Shown piece by piece: positions 37,099 to 48,724 of a stretch of 64,000 nt of DNA. How positions within the stretch are numbered: the stretch's first letter is position 1; every line of letters starts with the position of its first letter. The position numbers were made by a program, and so were the translations under genes. The stretch is from Achromobacter spanius. Lineage in GTDB: Bacteria > Pseudomonadota > Gammaproteobacteria > Burkholderiales > Burkholderiaceae_B. A model generated the notes under the pieces. It was given only the letters and a program-made list of their open reading frames with translations. It was not told the DNA's origin and searched no databases. The stretch lies in NCBI RefSeq assembly GCF_002812705.1, contig NZ_CP025030.1, forward strand, positions 930,001-994,000, in the 5' to 3' direction.

Positions 37099-38499
37099 TC
37101 ATGCCGGCGCGTGCGCCGCAAGCCGCGTATCGCGGTGGGCAAATAGGTAATAAAGAATGCTGGGAACGATCAGGCCGATGATCCACGAGATGTCCACGCC
37201 ACCCAGGCGTTCGACCATCGGGCCCGTATAAAGCTTGGTCGAAATGAACGGCATCTGCACCAAAACGCCGAAGGCGTAGACCAGGATGCCGGGCAGGTTC
37301 CAGCGGCCATAGCGGCCGTTGGGGTCGGACAGCGCCGCCACGTCATAGCGTTCACGATTCACAAAGTAGTAGTCCACCAGGTTCACCGCGCTCCAGGGCA
37401 CGAAGAAGGCCAGGAGGAACAGGATGAAGGACTTGAATGCGTTCAGGAAGGAATGCTGGCCCACCAAGGCCACCGCCGTGGCGGCGCCCACGATCAGCAA
37501 CACGGCCACCGCGCGCTGGCGCCGCGTAATGTCGACATGCCCGCGAAACCCGCTGACGATCGTCGCGATGCCCATGAAGCTGCCGTAGGAGTTCAATGTC
37601 GATATCGTGACCTTGCCGAATGCAATGCTGAAGTACAGCAGCGCCGCCATCGTGCCCGTGCCGCCCAGGCCCACGATGTAGGCGACTTCCCGCCCCGCGA
37701 ACTGCCCGGCCGACATTGCCGCGGCCAGCACGCCCAGCACCATGGCAATCTGCGCACCCAGCACCGAACCCAGCCCTACCGCCAGGAACGTCTTCACCGA
37801 CGACGTCGAACTGGGCAGGTAGCGCGAGTAGTCGGCCACATAAGGCCCATAGGCAATCTGCCAGGACGCGGCCAGCGACACGGCAAGCAGGAACGGCCCC
37901 CACGCAAAATGCCGGATCTGCAGCAACTGGCCTACATCGCCCACGGCGATGACGCGGCTGAACAGGTACACGAACGCGATCAAACCGAACACGGTGGCGA
38001 TGCGCCCGATGATATGGATGACCCGATAGCCAAACAGCGTGGCCACCACGATGACGGACGCGAATATCAGGATGCCGATGGTGTCGCTCACGCCGAACAA
38101 CTGCCCCAGCGCCTGGCCCGACAACACCGTGCCCGTGGCCGTGAAGCCCAGGTACATCAGGCACACCAGCACGATGGGTATCGCCGCGCCATACACGCCG
38201 AACTGCACGCGGCTGGAGATCATCTGCGGCAAGCCCAGCTTCGGCCCCTGCGCCGCATGCAGCGCCATCACCACACCGCCCAGCACCTGTCCGATGAACA
38301 GCCCGATCAAGGACCAGAACACGTCGCCGCCCAGCACCACCGCCAGCGCGCCCGTGACAATGGCGGTGATCTGAAGGTTGGCGCCCATCCACAGCGTGAA
38401 CTGGCTGTAGAGCTTGCCGTGCCGCTCGGACGCCGGAATGTAGTCGATGGAACGCCGCTCGATAAGCGGCGTGGAACCTGCCTCGCTTGCCTGCACCAT
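37099..38499 (-). CDS. NCS1-family permease in the hut cluster
   Basis: The 466-residue protein has about 12 helices and NCS1 signatures ([42 protein letters not shown]-like [13 protein letters not shown]). NCS1 carriers move nucleobases, hydantoins and related heterocycles. In a hut cluster the likely cargo is urocanate, imidazole compounds or histidine itself. The gene is between hutU and hutH on the same strand. The substrate is not visible in the sequence. Confidence 0.86.
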   Translation of the reverse strand: MVQASEAGSTPLIERRSIDYIPASERHGKLYSQFTLWMGANLQITAIVTGALAVVLGGDVFWSLIGLFIGQVLGGVVMALHAAQGPKLGLPQMISSRVQFGVYGAAIPIVLVCLMYLGFTATGTVLSGQALGQLFGVSDTIGILIFASVIVVATLFGYRVIHIIGRIATVFGLIAFVYLFSRVIAVGDVGQLLQIRHFAWGPFLLAVSLAASWQIAYGPYVADYSRYLPSSTSSVKTFLAVGLGSVLGAQIAMVLGVLAAAMSAGQFAGREVAYIVGLGGTGTMAALLYFSIAFGKVTISTLNSYGSFMGIATIVSGFRGHVDITRRQRAVAVLLIVGAATAVALVGQHSFLNAFKSFILFLLAFFVPWSAVNLVDYYFVNRERYDVAALSDPNGRYGRWNLPGILVYAFGVLVQMPFISTKLYTGPMVERLGGVDISWIIGLIVPSILYYLFAHRDTRLAAHAPA

Positions 38500-38582
38500 C
38501 GCGTTGTCTCGTGGGTGGCGTGGGGCCGATCGTTGCCGGTCGCGGCCCCACGCGGGTTGGCGGAATTGAAACCGGTGTGGCC

Positions 38583-40262
38583 TTAGCGCTTACCCGTGAC
38601 CATGGGCAGGTTCAGCCCCTGCTCTTTTGCGCAGTCGATGGCGATGTCGTACCCCGCGTCCGCATGCCGCATCACGCCCGTTGCCGGGTCGTTGGTCAGT
38701 ACGCGGGCGATGCGCTCGGCGGCCTCGTCGGTGCCGTCGCACACCACGACCATGCCGGAGTGCTGCGAGAACCCCATGCCCACGCCGCCGCCATGGTGCA
38801 GCGACACCCAGGTGGCGCCGCTGGCGGTGTTCAACAAGGCGTTCAACAAGGGCCAGTCGGACACGGCGTCCGAGCCGTCGCGCATGGATTCGGTTTCGCG
38901 GTTGGGGCTGGCGACCGACCCGGAATCCAGATGGTCACGGCCGATGACGACGGGCGCGGACAGTTCGCCCGAACGGACCATTTCATTGAAGGCCAGGCCC
39001 AGCTTCGCGCGTTCGCCCAGGCCCACCCAGCAGATGCGCGCCGGCAGGCCCTGGAAGCTGATGCGCTCGCGCGCCATGGCCAGCCAACGGTGCAGGTGCT
39101 CGTCGTTCGGAATCAGTTCCTTGACCTTGGCGTCGGTCTTGTAGATGTCTTGCGGGTCGCCGGACAGCGCGGCCCAGCGGAACGGGCCCACGCCCCGGCA
39201 GAAAAGCGGCCGGATGTAGGCGGGCACGAAGCCGGGGAAGTCAAAGGCGTCGGCCACGCCTTCTTCCTTGGCCATCTGGCGGATGTTGTTGCCGTAGTCG
39301 AAGGTGGGAATGCCCTGGCGCTTGAACGCCAGCATGGCCTGCACGTGGACGGCCATCGACTGCTTGGCGGCCTTGATGACGGCGGCGGGCTCGCGCTTGG
39401 CGCGTTCGCGGTATTCCTGCCAGGTCCAGCCGGCGGGCAGATAGCCGTTGAGCGGGTCGTGCGCGCTGGTCTGGTCCGTGACCATGTCGGGCTTGACGCC
39501 ACGACGCACCAGTTCGGGCAGGATGTCGGCGGCGTTGCCGCAAAGCGCGATCGACACCGCGCGGCCTTCCTTGGTGTACGCGGCAATGCGCGCCAGCGCG
39601 TCGTCCAGGTCGGTGGCCTGTTCATCCACATAGCGGGTGCGCAGGCGGAAGTCGATGCTGGTCTGCTGGCATTCGATGTTCAGGGAACATGCACCCGCCA
39701 AAGTGGCGGCCAGCGGCTGCGCGCCGCCCATGCCGCCCAGGCCCGCCGTCAGCACCCAGCGGCCGGTCAGGTTGCCGCCGTAGTGCTGGCGGCCGGCTTC
39801 CACAAAGGTTTCGTAGGTGCCTTGCACGATGCCCTGGCTGCCGATGTAGATCCAGCTGCCCGCCGTCATCTGGCCGTACATGGCCAAGCCCTTGGCGTCC
39901 AGTTCGTTGAAGTGTTCCCAGGTGGCCCAGTGCGGCACCAGGTTGGAGTTGGCGATCAGCACGCGCGGCGCATTGGCATGGGTCTTGAACACGCCTACCG
40001 GCTTGCCCGACTGCACCAGCAAGGTTTCGTCGTCGTTCAGGTTGGTAAGCGATTCAACGATCTTGTCATAGCAATCCCAGTTGCGCGCGGCACGGCCGAT
40101 GCCGCCGTACACCACCAGTTCCTTGGGGTTCTCGGCAACGTCCGGATCCAGGTTGTTCATCAACATCCGCAACGGCGCTTCGGTCAGCCAGCTCTTGGCG
40201 GTCAGCTTATTGCCGCGCGCGGCACGGATCACGACATCGCGGTATCGGTTCGATTGGTCCAA
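38583..40262 (-). CDS. hutU: Urocanate hydratase HutU
   Basis: HutU converts urocanate to imidazolonepropionate, step 2 of the pathway. The 559-residue protein has [13 protein letters not shown], the NAD-site glycine run [17 protein letters not shown], and [12 protein letters not shown]. The frame extends to 40301, but a TTG at 40262 with AAGGAG at 6 nt gives the family length. The upstream ATG would add 13 unconserved residues. This is a second rare-start call in the window. A HutC-type palindrome lies about 75 nt upstream. Confidence 0.95.
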   Translation of the reverse strand: MDQSNRYRDVVIRAARGNKLTAKSWLTEAPLRMLMNNLDPDVAENPKELVVYGGIGRAARNWDCYDKIVESLTNLNDDETLLVQSGKPVGVFKTHANAPRVLIANSNLVPHWATWEHFNELDAKGLAMYGQMTAGSWIYIGSQGIVQGTYETFVEAGRQHYGGNLTGRWVLTAGLGGMGGAQPLAATLAGACSLNIECQQTSIDFRLRTRYVDEQATDLDDALARIAAYTKEGRAVSIALCGNAADILPELVRRGVKPDMVTDQTSAHDPLNGYLPAGWTWQEYRERAKREPAAVIKAAKQSMAVHVQAMLAFKRQGIPTFDYGNNIRQMAKEEGVADAFDFPGFVPAYIRPLFCRGVGPFRWAALSGDPQDIYKTDAKVKELIPNDEHLHRWLAMARERISFQGLPARICWVGLGERAKLGLAFNEMVRSGELSAPVVIGRDHLDSGSVASPNRETESMRDGSDAVSDWPLLNALLNTASGATWVSLHHGGGVGMGFSQHSGMVVVCDGTDEAAERIARVLTNDPATGVMRHADAGYDIAIDCAKEQGLNLPMVTGKR

Positions 40263-40682
40263 GAGAGTCTCCTTGATCAGTTCGGCCGCGAAGTACCCCA
40301 CGCAGCGGTTGCCCGCATCATAGGACGCCTAGGGTTGTATATACAAGCCTAGATAAGCGAAATTTTAGTAGGGGAATACCCGGATGGGTGGGGAGTGTTG
40401 TGGGGTCGGCTGATTGATGGGTTACGCGCGATCCGCAAGCGGGTTCTTGTCGTTGTTTTTTCGCGCTTCACCCATCCTGCGGGCATGTAGGATGGGTGAA
40501 GCGCGCATGACTCAAGGCAAGAATCCAAACGCACAACGCGCGAAACCCATCAGGCAGCGTTGGGTTCTAAACACGATTCGCCACAACGCAATCGCGTTCT
40601 ATACGAAATCGGCTACAGCGCAGGCGCTGCTTGATGGGTTACGCGCGATCCGCAGTCGGGCTCTTTTCATTGTTTGTTCGCG
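40263..40682. other. 420-nt gene-free stretch between hutU and hutD
   Basis: It holds the HutC-type operator (40335-40346) and two copies of a dispersed repeat (40414-40540 and 40630-40700). I see no gene in it. Confidence 0.75.
40335..40346 (-). promoter_or_regulatory. HutC-type operator (perfect palindrome TTGTATATACAA)
   Basis: This perfect 12-bp palindrome contains TGTA-N2-TACA, the core of HutC sites in Pseudomonas. It lies about 75 nt upstream of the hutU start. It is the only such perfect site I found in the cluster, so transcription of hutU and the genes downstream is probably controlled here. Confidence 0.75.
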
Positions 40683-40700
40683 CTACACCCATCCTACGGG
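40414..40700. repeat. Dispersed intergenic repeat, two copies, with a 17-bp inverted repeat
   Basis: The string TGATGGGTTACGCGCGATCC starts near 40415 and again near 40632, and similarity continues on both sides. Copy 1 contains perfect 17-bp inverted arms (CGCGCTTCACCCATCCT, 40462-40478, and its complement, 40489-40505). Copy 2 reaches the 3' end of hutD. The pattern CCCATCCTACGGGC is typical of intergenic repeat families in beta-proteobacteria. Confidence 0.8.
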
Positions 40701-41272
40701 CGTTAGCTCGATCACGCACGCATCGACTTCGCCTTCCAGGCGGTATTCCACCAACTCCACCGGCCCATCACTGTGCAGGCAGTCATATCGTGACGGCAGC
40801 GCGTGTTTCTCACCATCCACCCGCACCACCAACTCACTGCCCGCGTTCAGCACCAGCACGGCGGGCGCGGCGCTATGGAACACCAACGGCCCCGACGCCC
40901 ATTGCAGGCGCGCCTGATAGCGCTGGGGTGCATAGATCAAGTTGAAATCCCGGATCGCCCCATCCAGCAATCGGCAATCCACCCGCGCATCCCCCGGGAA
41001 TGCGTAGGCCTGGCGTGACGTCAACGGCGTTTGCTCTCGGCCATCAACCGTCAACTGAATTCCCTGGCCTTCAAGCACGGTGATAACCCGCTGATAGCCA
41101 TTGAACGCCGAAAACCCCCCATCCTGCGCCACATCGGCAATCGACAAGCGCCACTCAAACGCAGCGCTGCTGTCTCCAGGATGGCGGGCGACCTCTTGCG
41201 TGGTGCCTCCGCCGTTCTTCCACGGCATGCGCGGATAATCGGCGGCTTGATACAAACGGATGTTGCGCGCTG

Positions 41273-41276
<4 letters not shown>
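40683..41276 (-). CDS. hutD: HutD family protein
   Basis: The 197-residue cupin-like HutD protein has the core PRMPWKNGGGTTQEVARHP and SAAFEWRLSIADVAQDGGFSAF. HutD is known as a component of hut operons, proposed to limit metabolite build-up; the mechanism is unproven. ATG 41276 overlaps the hutC stop at 41273 (ATGA). The last residues (LTPVGWV) and stop are encoded by the dispersed repeat, so the C-terminus may differ from relatives. Confidence 0.92.
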
Positions 41277-43571
<2,295 letters not shown>

Positions 43572-43627
43572 ACGCCGCGTCCGTCGCGGCATAAAAAAAG
43601 GTCCGACGCATTCCGTGCGTGAACTGA

Positions 43628-43668
43628 CCCCCGAAAGTTGGAGATATATCCAACCTTCGGGGGTTTTT
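43628..43668 (+). terminator. Hairpin plus T-run inside the left end of the IS
   Basis: CCCCCGAA and GTTGGA in the left inverted repeat pair with TCCAAC and TTCGGGGG, with one unpaired A (43636) and C (43655), followed by TTTTT (43664-43668). This stops transcription entering the element from frmA before the transposase start at 43671. Confidence 0.75.
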
Positions 43669-43670
43669 AC

Positions 43671-44201
43671 ATGGCGAAGTACGACGAGCGTTTTAAGGTC
43701 AAGGTGGTCAAGGACTACCTGTCAGGCTCACTGGGTTTCAAAGCTGTGGCAGCGGTTCACGGCCTTAGGCACGCAACCGTTGAGCGGTGGGTGAACGGCT
43801 ATCGCGAGCACGGTGTCTCGGGCTTGCGCCGCAAGGGCGCAAGCTATGACCAGGCCTTCAAGCTGAAGGTGCTCAAGCGGATGTGGCAGAAGCACTGGTC
43901 ACAGGCCAAGACAGCGGTGGTGTTCGACATTCGCAGCGCGGCGCACATCGGTAAGTGGGCACGCCAGTATGATGCAGGGGGTATCGACGCACTGCGTTCC
44001 CGTCGAAAGGGGCCCCGCATGACCATGAGCAACAAGCCACCCAAGCCTACCTCCTCGGTCGCTGAACTGGACGACAAGCAGATCATTGCTCGGCAGAACA
44101 AGGAGTTGATCCTGCTGCGCGCCGAGGTCGCGTACTTAAAAAAACTCGATGCCTTGATCCAGGAAAAGCGTGCGGCTGCGCAGAAAAAGCGCAAGTCGTG
44201 A
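43671..44201 (+). CDS. IS3-family transposase, OrfA (DNA-binding part)
   Basis: The 176-residue OrfA (MAKYDERFKVKVVKDYLSG...) contains two helix-turn-helix regions (near residues 10-50 and 60-110). A basic, leucine-zipper-like C-terminus (QNKELILLRAEVAYLKKLDAL) follows, as in IS150-type OrfA. It overlaps orfB by 4 nt in the -1 frame. Runs of A near 44137 and 44183 could support frameshifting to make the fused transposase. I chose ATG 43671 because the frame start at 43638 lies in the inverted repeat. Confidence 0.9.
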   Translation: MAKYDERFKVKVVKDYLSGSLGFKAVAAVHGLRHATVERWVNGYREHGVSGLRRKGASYDQAFKLKVLKRMWQKHWSQAKTAVVFDIRSAAHIGKWARQYDAGGIDALRSRRKGPRMTMSNKPPKPTSSVAELDDKQIIARQNKELILLRAEVAYLKKLDALIQEKRAAAQKKRKS

Positions 44202-45034
44202 CTGGATTAAGGCAACAACATCCGCTGTCAGCCTTGCTCCAAGTGGCAGGTCTGGCATCGAGCACTTACTACTACCAAGTGAAGATGGCCCAGGTCGCTG
44301 ATCGGCATGCCACCCTCAAGGCCAGCATCGGCAAGACCTACGTGTACCACCAGGGACGCTATGGCTACCGGCGCATCACGGCCGCGCTGTGCCAAGCCGG
44401 GCAGCATGTGAACCACAAGACGGTACAAAAACTGATGCAAGTGCTAGGACTGAGGTCCGTGGTACGACCGAAGAAATATCGCTCCTATCGGGGCCAGGAG
44501 GGCCGTGTGGCGCCTAATCTGTTAGCGCGCCAGTTCGATGCCGACAGGCCGAACCAGAAATGGGTCACCGATGTGACGGAATTCAATGTGCGTGGCCAGA
44601 AGCTGTACCTGTCGCCCGTCATGGACCTCTACAACGGCGAAATCGTGGCTTACCAGACCAGTCTGCGGCCCATGTTCCAGCTAGTTGGCGCTATGCTGAA
44701 AAAGGCGCTCATGCGGCTCAAACCCGCCGACCACCCGATGCTGCACTCTGACCAGGGGTGGCACTACCAGCAGCCTCAATACCGGCACATGCTGGCCACT
44801 CGATCAATAACACAGAGCATGTCACGCAAGGGAAACTGCCTGGACAATGCCGCCATGGAAAGCTTCTTCGGCACATTAAAGGCCGAGTTCTTCTACCCGA
44901 ACCGCTTCGAGACCATCGAACAGTTGCAGGCCGGCATACGTCTGTACATCCGTTACTACAATTACGAACGCATCAAGCTCAAGCTAAAAGGCCTGAGTCC
45001 GGTTCAGTACCGAACTCAGGCCTTCGGCCCTTAG
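44198..45034 (+). CDS. IS3-family transposase, OrfB (DDE catalytic part)
   Basis: OrfB is a retroviral-integrase-type core. The DDE triad lies in WVTDVTEF, LHSDQGWHY and NAAMESFFGTLKAEF, with the usual 35-residue spacing to Glu. The 278-residue frame starts at GTG 44198, overlapping the orfA stop. It may be made alone or as an OrfAB fusion by -1 frameshift. Confidence 0.92.
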   Translation: MTGLRQQHPLSALLQVAGLASSTYYYQVKMAQVADRHATLKASIGKTYVYHQGRYGYRRITAALCQAGQHVNHKTVQKLMQVLGLRSVVRPKKYRSYRGQEGRVAPNLLARQFDADRPNQKWVTDVTEFNVRGQKLYLSPVMDLYNGEIVAYQTSLRPMFQLVGAMLKKALMRLKPADHPMLHSDQGWHYQQPQYRHMLATRSITQSMSRKGNCLDNAAMESFFGTLKAEFFYPNRFETIEQLQAGIRLYIRYYNYERIKLKLKGLSPVQYRTQAFGP

Positions 45035-45104
45035 CTTCTGACTCTCCAACTTCTGGGGGTCAGTTCAGCGCCGGACCTTTTTCATGACACCCGCAAGACC
45101 GCGA

Positions 45105-46250
45105 TCAGGACGTCAGGCCGAATCGCCGGACCGGCGTCCTGCCCTCCAGATACACCTGCTCGGTCTCACCCACAAACTGGGCCAGCGAAAACTCCCGCAG
45201 CGCGGTGTTGCGGGCGTCTTCGCCCATCCGCGCGAGGATGCCGCGGTCGTTCAGGATGGCGGACACGGTCGTCATGACGTTGCTTACCGCTCCGGGGGCC
45301 ACCACCCAGCCGTTGCGGCCGTCGGTGACGTTCTCGGTCAGCCCGCCCACCTTGCTGACGATGACCGGCTTGCCGGCCGCCATCATTTCGCGGCAGGCGA
45401 ATGAAATCGTCTCCAGCCGGGACGACAAGACAAAACCCACATCCATCGCGGCCAGGACGGGGCGGACGTCGTCGAGCAGCCCCGTGAACACCACTTGATG
45501 CGTCATGGCCAGATCGGCCACGCGCTGGCGCTGTTCCGCATCGGGTTCCTTGCCGGCAATCAGAATCACGACCTGGTCGCGCTGATGCTCGGGCAGGAGC
45601 GACACAGCCGTCACCATGTCCAGCCAATTCTTGTAGGACGCGGTGCCCGCATTGCTGCCGATCACGAAGCGGCGCCGCAAGCCCTCGGGCAACAGCGCGG
45701 CGCGTGCCTGCGCGGCTTGTTCGGGGGTCGCCGGCTGGTACTTCTGCGTATCCACGCCGTTGAGCACCACCCGCAGGTCTTCGTCGCGGTACACCGATTC
45801 CTTCATGCGCCGGAACGTGTGGCCGCAGACGCAGATGACGCGGTTGGTGCCCCACTTGGCCCGCACGCGCACGCCCAGGCTCTTGGCGCTGCGGTCGTTA
45901 TGCTGCGTGTAAACGATGAACGGGCGCTTGGCGCCCATGCCCACGGCGGCCAGCATGCAAAGACGGTGATCGGCCGAGCCGTTCACGTGAATGACGTCGA
46001 ACCGTTCCTTGCGCAACAACGTGCGCAGGCGGTGCAAGGCGCCCAATTGCTGGAAGGGCCGGCCCTTGAATTCCAGGTCGATCGAATGCACGCCGGGCAA
46101 GGCGTCCGCTTCGGCCAGCAGACGGCTGCCGCGCGGCGCGGCAACCGTGATCTGGGCACGCTGGCGCAGCATGCGCGCCAAGGACATGACGTAGGTGGTA
46201 TGACCGCCCCCATCGCCCTGGTGGAAGTTGGTGTAGAGAATTTTCATCAT
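45105..46250 (-). CDS. GT4-type glycosyltransferase
   Basis: The 381-residue glycosyltransferase (GT-B, GT4 family) has an N-terminal HQGDGGGHTTYVMSLARML acceptor-side motif. The C-terminal donor site contains SRLETISFACREMMAAGKPVI, an E-x7-E-like motif. It probably adds a sugar to LPS or another surface glycan. It starts in an ATGATG at 46250/46247 that overlaps the stop of the GT42-like gene, so the two are translated together. ATG 46250 is preferred over the 46313 frame start, which lies in the neighbouring gene. Confidence 0.88.
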   Translation of the reverse strand: MMKILYTNFHQGDGGGHTTYVMSLARMLRQRAQITVAAPRGSRLLAEADALPGVHSIDLEFKGRPFQQLGALHRLRTLLRKERFDVIHVNGSADHRLCMLAAVGMGAKRPFIVYTQHNDRSAKSLGVRVRAKWGTNRVICVCGHTFRRMKESVYRDEDLRVVLNGVDTQKYQPATPEQAAQARAALLPEGLRRRFVIGSNAGTASYKNWLDMVTAVSLLPEHQRDQVVILIAGKEPDAEQRQRVADLAMTHQVVFTGLLDDVRPVLAAMDVGFVLSSRLETISFACREMMAAGKPVIVSKVGGLTENVTDGRNGWVVAPGAVSNVMTTVSAILNDRGILARMGEDARNTALREFSLAQFVGETEQVYLEGRTPVRRFGLTS

Positions 46251-47257
46251 GAAAGGCCTGAAAGCCGTTGCGGGGATGGCGGAGATTCCCCTTGATTGAG
46301 CAAACAGCTCCAATGACGCTTTTCGAATACGTCGTCGCCCAGGCGGCTGTCGACCGACAGGTTGTAGACCTTGACGCCACGCTCGGCCAACAGGCGGCTG
46401 GCCTGCCGGAACGCGGGTTCGATGTGTCCGGCAAACTGCCGGTCCAGCGCGGTGGCCAACTGCGCGCCGGGTTGTTCATAAAAACGCGGACCCGCCGAGG
46501 CGGTCAGGTCCAGGCCATGCAGGTACAGCGTGCGAGCGCCCATCCAGGCCAACAGTTGCAGGGCCGTGTAGGCGACGGTACCGCCACCGAAAAGCCCGCG
46601 CGCCGGGTTCAAGCTGAAGCCGTGCGCGTGCTGGGGGTTGTGGGCGTCGAACAGCACCAGCTCGGGGTCTGTGGCCAACTGCGCCTCCAGCTCGTCCGGC
46701 TGCGCGCGCGGTTGCAGCGCACGTTGATGCACTTCCTCGAACAGCGCGATGCGGCAGCGGACTGCCTTCGCATCGAACAGGAACGAGATCCAGCGATACA
46801 CCTCGGGCGTCACGAACAGCAGCAGGTCCTGCGACAGCACATCGGCCACCAGATCGCGCCGACGCTTGACGAAGCCCGCATCCAGCATCGCGTAGTAATG
46901 AAAGCGCAACGTCGGATGCGCGCGTTGCAGCGCGATGGATCCGTTCACCCCCATGACGGTGCCCAGACGGCACCGCGCGTAGTCGATCTGGGCAACCGAG
47001 GGGCCGCTAAGAATCAGGTGTGCGTCGCCGCGTATGTCTTGCGGCACCTGCGCCATCGGCAGCGTCGCCGGGCCACGCACACCAACCAGGTCGCACGCCA
47101 CCAGTCGTTCGCGGCCGTCGCGGCGCACCTTCACTAGCGGCCACAGCGTCTCGTTGTGCCGATAGGCCCCGTCTCGGGTATAGCGGTATAGATAGCGAAA
47201 GCCCTTGGTCAAAGGACGCGAGCGAAGCAGACGAGGAACGAGGGCAAAACGGGTCAT
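46247..47257 (-). CDS. GT42/MAF-like glycan biosynthesis protein
   Basis: The 336-residue protein has features of Campylobacter-type sialyltransferases and related Rossmann proteins. LILSGPSVAQIDYARC resembles the GNGPSLKEIDY motif, VNGSIALQ follows, and FGGGTVAYTALQLLAWMGARTLYLHGLDL resembles the SG/GID motif. It probably acts on an LPS or capsule glycan, or as a Kdo-type transferase; the donor is unknown. It precedes the GT4 gene on the same strand with an overlap. The assignment rests on motif resemblance only. Confidence 0.6.
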   Translation of the reverse strand: MTRFALVPRLLRSRPLTKGFRYLYRYTRDGAYRHNETLWPLVKVRRDGRERLVACDLVGVRGPATLPMAQVPQDIRGDAHLILSGPSVAQIDYARCRLGTVMGVNGSIALQRAHPTLRFHYYAMLDAGFVKRRRDLVADVLSQDLLLFVTPEVYRWISFLFDAKAVRCRIALFEEVHQRALQPRAQPDELEAQLATDPELVLFDAHNPQHAHGFSLNPARGLFGGGTVAYTALQLLAWMGARTLYLHGLDLTASAGPRFYEQPGAQLATALDRQFAGHIEPAFRQASRLLAERGVKVYNLSVDSRLGDDVFEKRHWSCLLNQGESPPSPQRLSGLS

Positions 47258-47597
47258 GAATGGTGCCGCTGAAAGCGCGGCGAAACCTTACGAGGCGCTG
47301 ATTCTACGCAGCCGCTTCCCGTCCCAGGCGCTTAGAAACATTTGAGATGTAACAACGTGGAATGGGTGCATTCGCCCCCTATTTTTGGGCGTGCACCGCG
47401 CGGAAAGCCTCCTTCCCACATAGCGGAACGGAGGTGGCCGAATGCGCCGAATCGGCACCATTTCCGTGCATCGGCACCATGCATGTCGTACTAAACCCGT
47501 TGCGCGCAGTGCCCACCGCGCTGGTACCTTCCATTACCATTTGCGCCAAAGCGATAGGCAATTGCAAGCGACTTTCCTGCAAGGCGATCCGGCCCCG
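47258..47597. other. 340-nt gene-free stretch upstream of the GT42-like gene
   Basis: It lies between the 3' end of the ureohydrolase gene and the start of the GT42-like gene. I see no convincing gene, repeat or terminator in it. It must hold the GT operon promoter, but I could not place one. Confidence 0.6.
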
Positions 47598-48644
47598 TCA
47601 GCCCGCGTGCCGAATGCTGATCAGGCTGAGAATTTCGAACAGAATTTGCGCCCCCGCGTGCGCCGTGTTCGCCGTGGCGTCATAGGCGGGCGCCACTTCG
47701 ACCACGTCGCCACCAATGATGTTGATGCCGGCCAGCCCGCGCAATATCGCCTGCGCTTCGCGCACCGTCACGCCCCCGACCTCTGGCGTGCCCGTGCCCG
47801 GCGCGAAGGCGGGGTCCAGGCAATCGATATCGAAGGAGACATACACGGGCGTGTCGCCAACGACGTCGCGGGCGCGCGCGATGATGCCGGGCAAACCCAC
47901 GCGCGCGATGTCTTCCGCATGCACCACCGTCATGCCGGATTCATACGAGAATTCCCACAGGTATTCCGCCGACCCTCGAATACCGATCTGGATGGTGCGG
48001 GTGGGGTCCAGCACGCCGTCCAGCACTGCCTGGCGGAACGGGCCACCATGATGGAAGCGGCTGCCGTCGAACGGCCCGCCCGTGTCGCAATGCGCGTCAA
48101 AGTGGATCAGCGACACCGGCTCGCGCTGGCCAAGCGCGCGCAGGATCGGCAGCGTGACGGAGTGGTCGCCGCCCACCGACACGGGAATGACGCCCGCCGC
48201 CTGGATCTGGGCATAGGCGCTTTCGATATCTTCGTGCGATTGCTCCAGGCTGAAGCGGCTGCGCATGGGCACGTCGCCAATGTCGGCCACGCGCAGGTCG
48301 CGCGTGGGGGTACAGCGCAGCACGTGGTTGTATGGGCCGACTCGTTCAATGGCGCGCAAGGCGCGCGGCCCGAAGCGGCAACCGCTGCGGTTGCTGGCGC
48401 CCAGGTCCATCGGTACGCCGGCCAGCGCCACCTGCAGGTCGCCGAAGTCGGGCGACTGCCAGTCGATGTATCGCGCGGGCGCGTCCAGCAAGGTGGGCAT
48501 GCCGGCATAGGGCGCGCTGCGCGTGCCGCTGTTGTCGATGATGTTCGCGGCCACCGCCCGAAAGTGGGCGTCATGGATGGAGGCTTCGTTGTCGCCGCCA
48601 AAGCGGGCGCGCAGCGCCGCGAGGCGTTCCGGGGTAAAGCTCAT
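47598..48644 (-). CDS. Ureohydrolase (agmatinase / guanidinobutyrase family)
   Basis: The 348-residue enzyme hydrolyses a guanidino compound to urea and an amine. The manganese-site motifs are GGDHSVT, HFDAHCDT and SFDIDCLDPAFAPGTGTPEVGG. The FHHGGPFRQAVLDG loop favours guanidinobutyrate or guanidinopropionate over arginine, but I would not fix the substrate. ATG 48644 is the family start; the 231-codon upstream extension overlaps the symporter gene. It pairs with the sodium symporter upstream and is not the HutG of the hut pathway by context. Confidence 0.88.
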   Translation of the reverse strand: MSFTPERLAALRARFGGDNEASIHDAHFRAVAANIIDNSGTRSAPYAGMPTLLDAPARYIDWQSPDFGDLQVALAGVPMDLGASNRSGCRFGPRALRAIERVGPYNHVLRCTPTRDLRVADIGDVPMRSRFSLEQSHEDIESAYAQIQAAGVIPVSVGGDHSVTLPILRALGQREPVSLIHFDAHCDTGGPFDGSRFHHGGPFRQAVLDGVLDPTRTIQIGIRGSAEYLWEFSYESGMTVVHAEDIARVGLPGIIARARDVVGDTPVYVSFDIDCLDPAFAPGTGTPEVGGVTVREAQAILRGLAGINIIGGDVVEVAPAYDATANTAHAGAQILFEILSLISIRHAG

Positions 48645-48724
48645 GTTGTATTCCTGAACAGGGGTAGATAAGGTGGGGTCGATAAAGCGGCGCCGATGGG
48701 TTGGCGCCACGAGATGCGCCGGGA

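Larger units (their letters stand above)
43620..45067 (+). mobile_element. IS3-family insertion sequence (IS150-like), intact
   Basis: The 1448-bp element starts TGAACTGACCCCCGAAAGTTGGA (43620-43642) and ends with its inverse (45045-45067). The 23-bp inverted repeats differ at two positions. It is flanked by the 3-bp target duplication GCG (43617-43619 and 45068-45070). It carries the two overlapping reading frames orfA and orfB. All catalytic residues are visible, so it could be active. IS3 family is assigned from the DDE motif, two-frame layout and TG...CA ends. Confidence 0.93.
43592..45085. terminator. frmA terminator split by the insertion sequence
   Basis: Left of the IS is AAAAAAAGGTCCGACGCA-TTCC-GTGCG; right of it, after one copy of the GCG duplication, is CCGGACCTTTTT. 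Joined, AAAAAGGTCCG pairs with CGGACCTTTTT over 11 bp, and CGCA with TGCG inside it. This is a strong bidirectional terminator whose loop side carries the insertion. The arms are now 1.45 kb apart. Confidence 0.8.

Noticed and set aside
43638..43670. Extended N-terminus of the transposase OrfA
   Set aside because: The extra codons lie inside the terminal hairpin and inverted repeat of the IS, and the ATG at 43671 fits the family start.
43620..45067. A larger composite transposon around frmRA
   Set aside because: Only one IS copy with its own target duplication is present, so there is no flanking partner.
47362..47685. Small frames in the 340-nt gap upstream of the GT42-like gene
   Set aside because: No ribosome site, no domain, and the frames overlap the end of the ureohydrolase.
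47598..48644. Calling the ureohydrolase hutG
   Set aside because: It is 5.5 kb from the hut cluster, paired with a symporter and LysR gene, and its loop fits guanidinobutyrase-type enzymes better.
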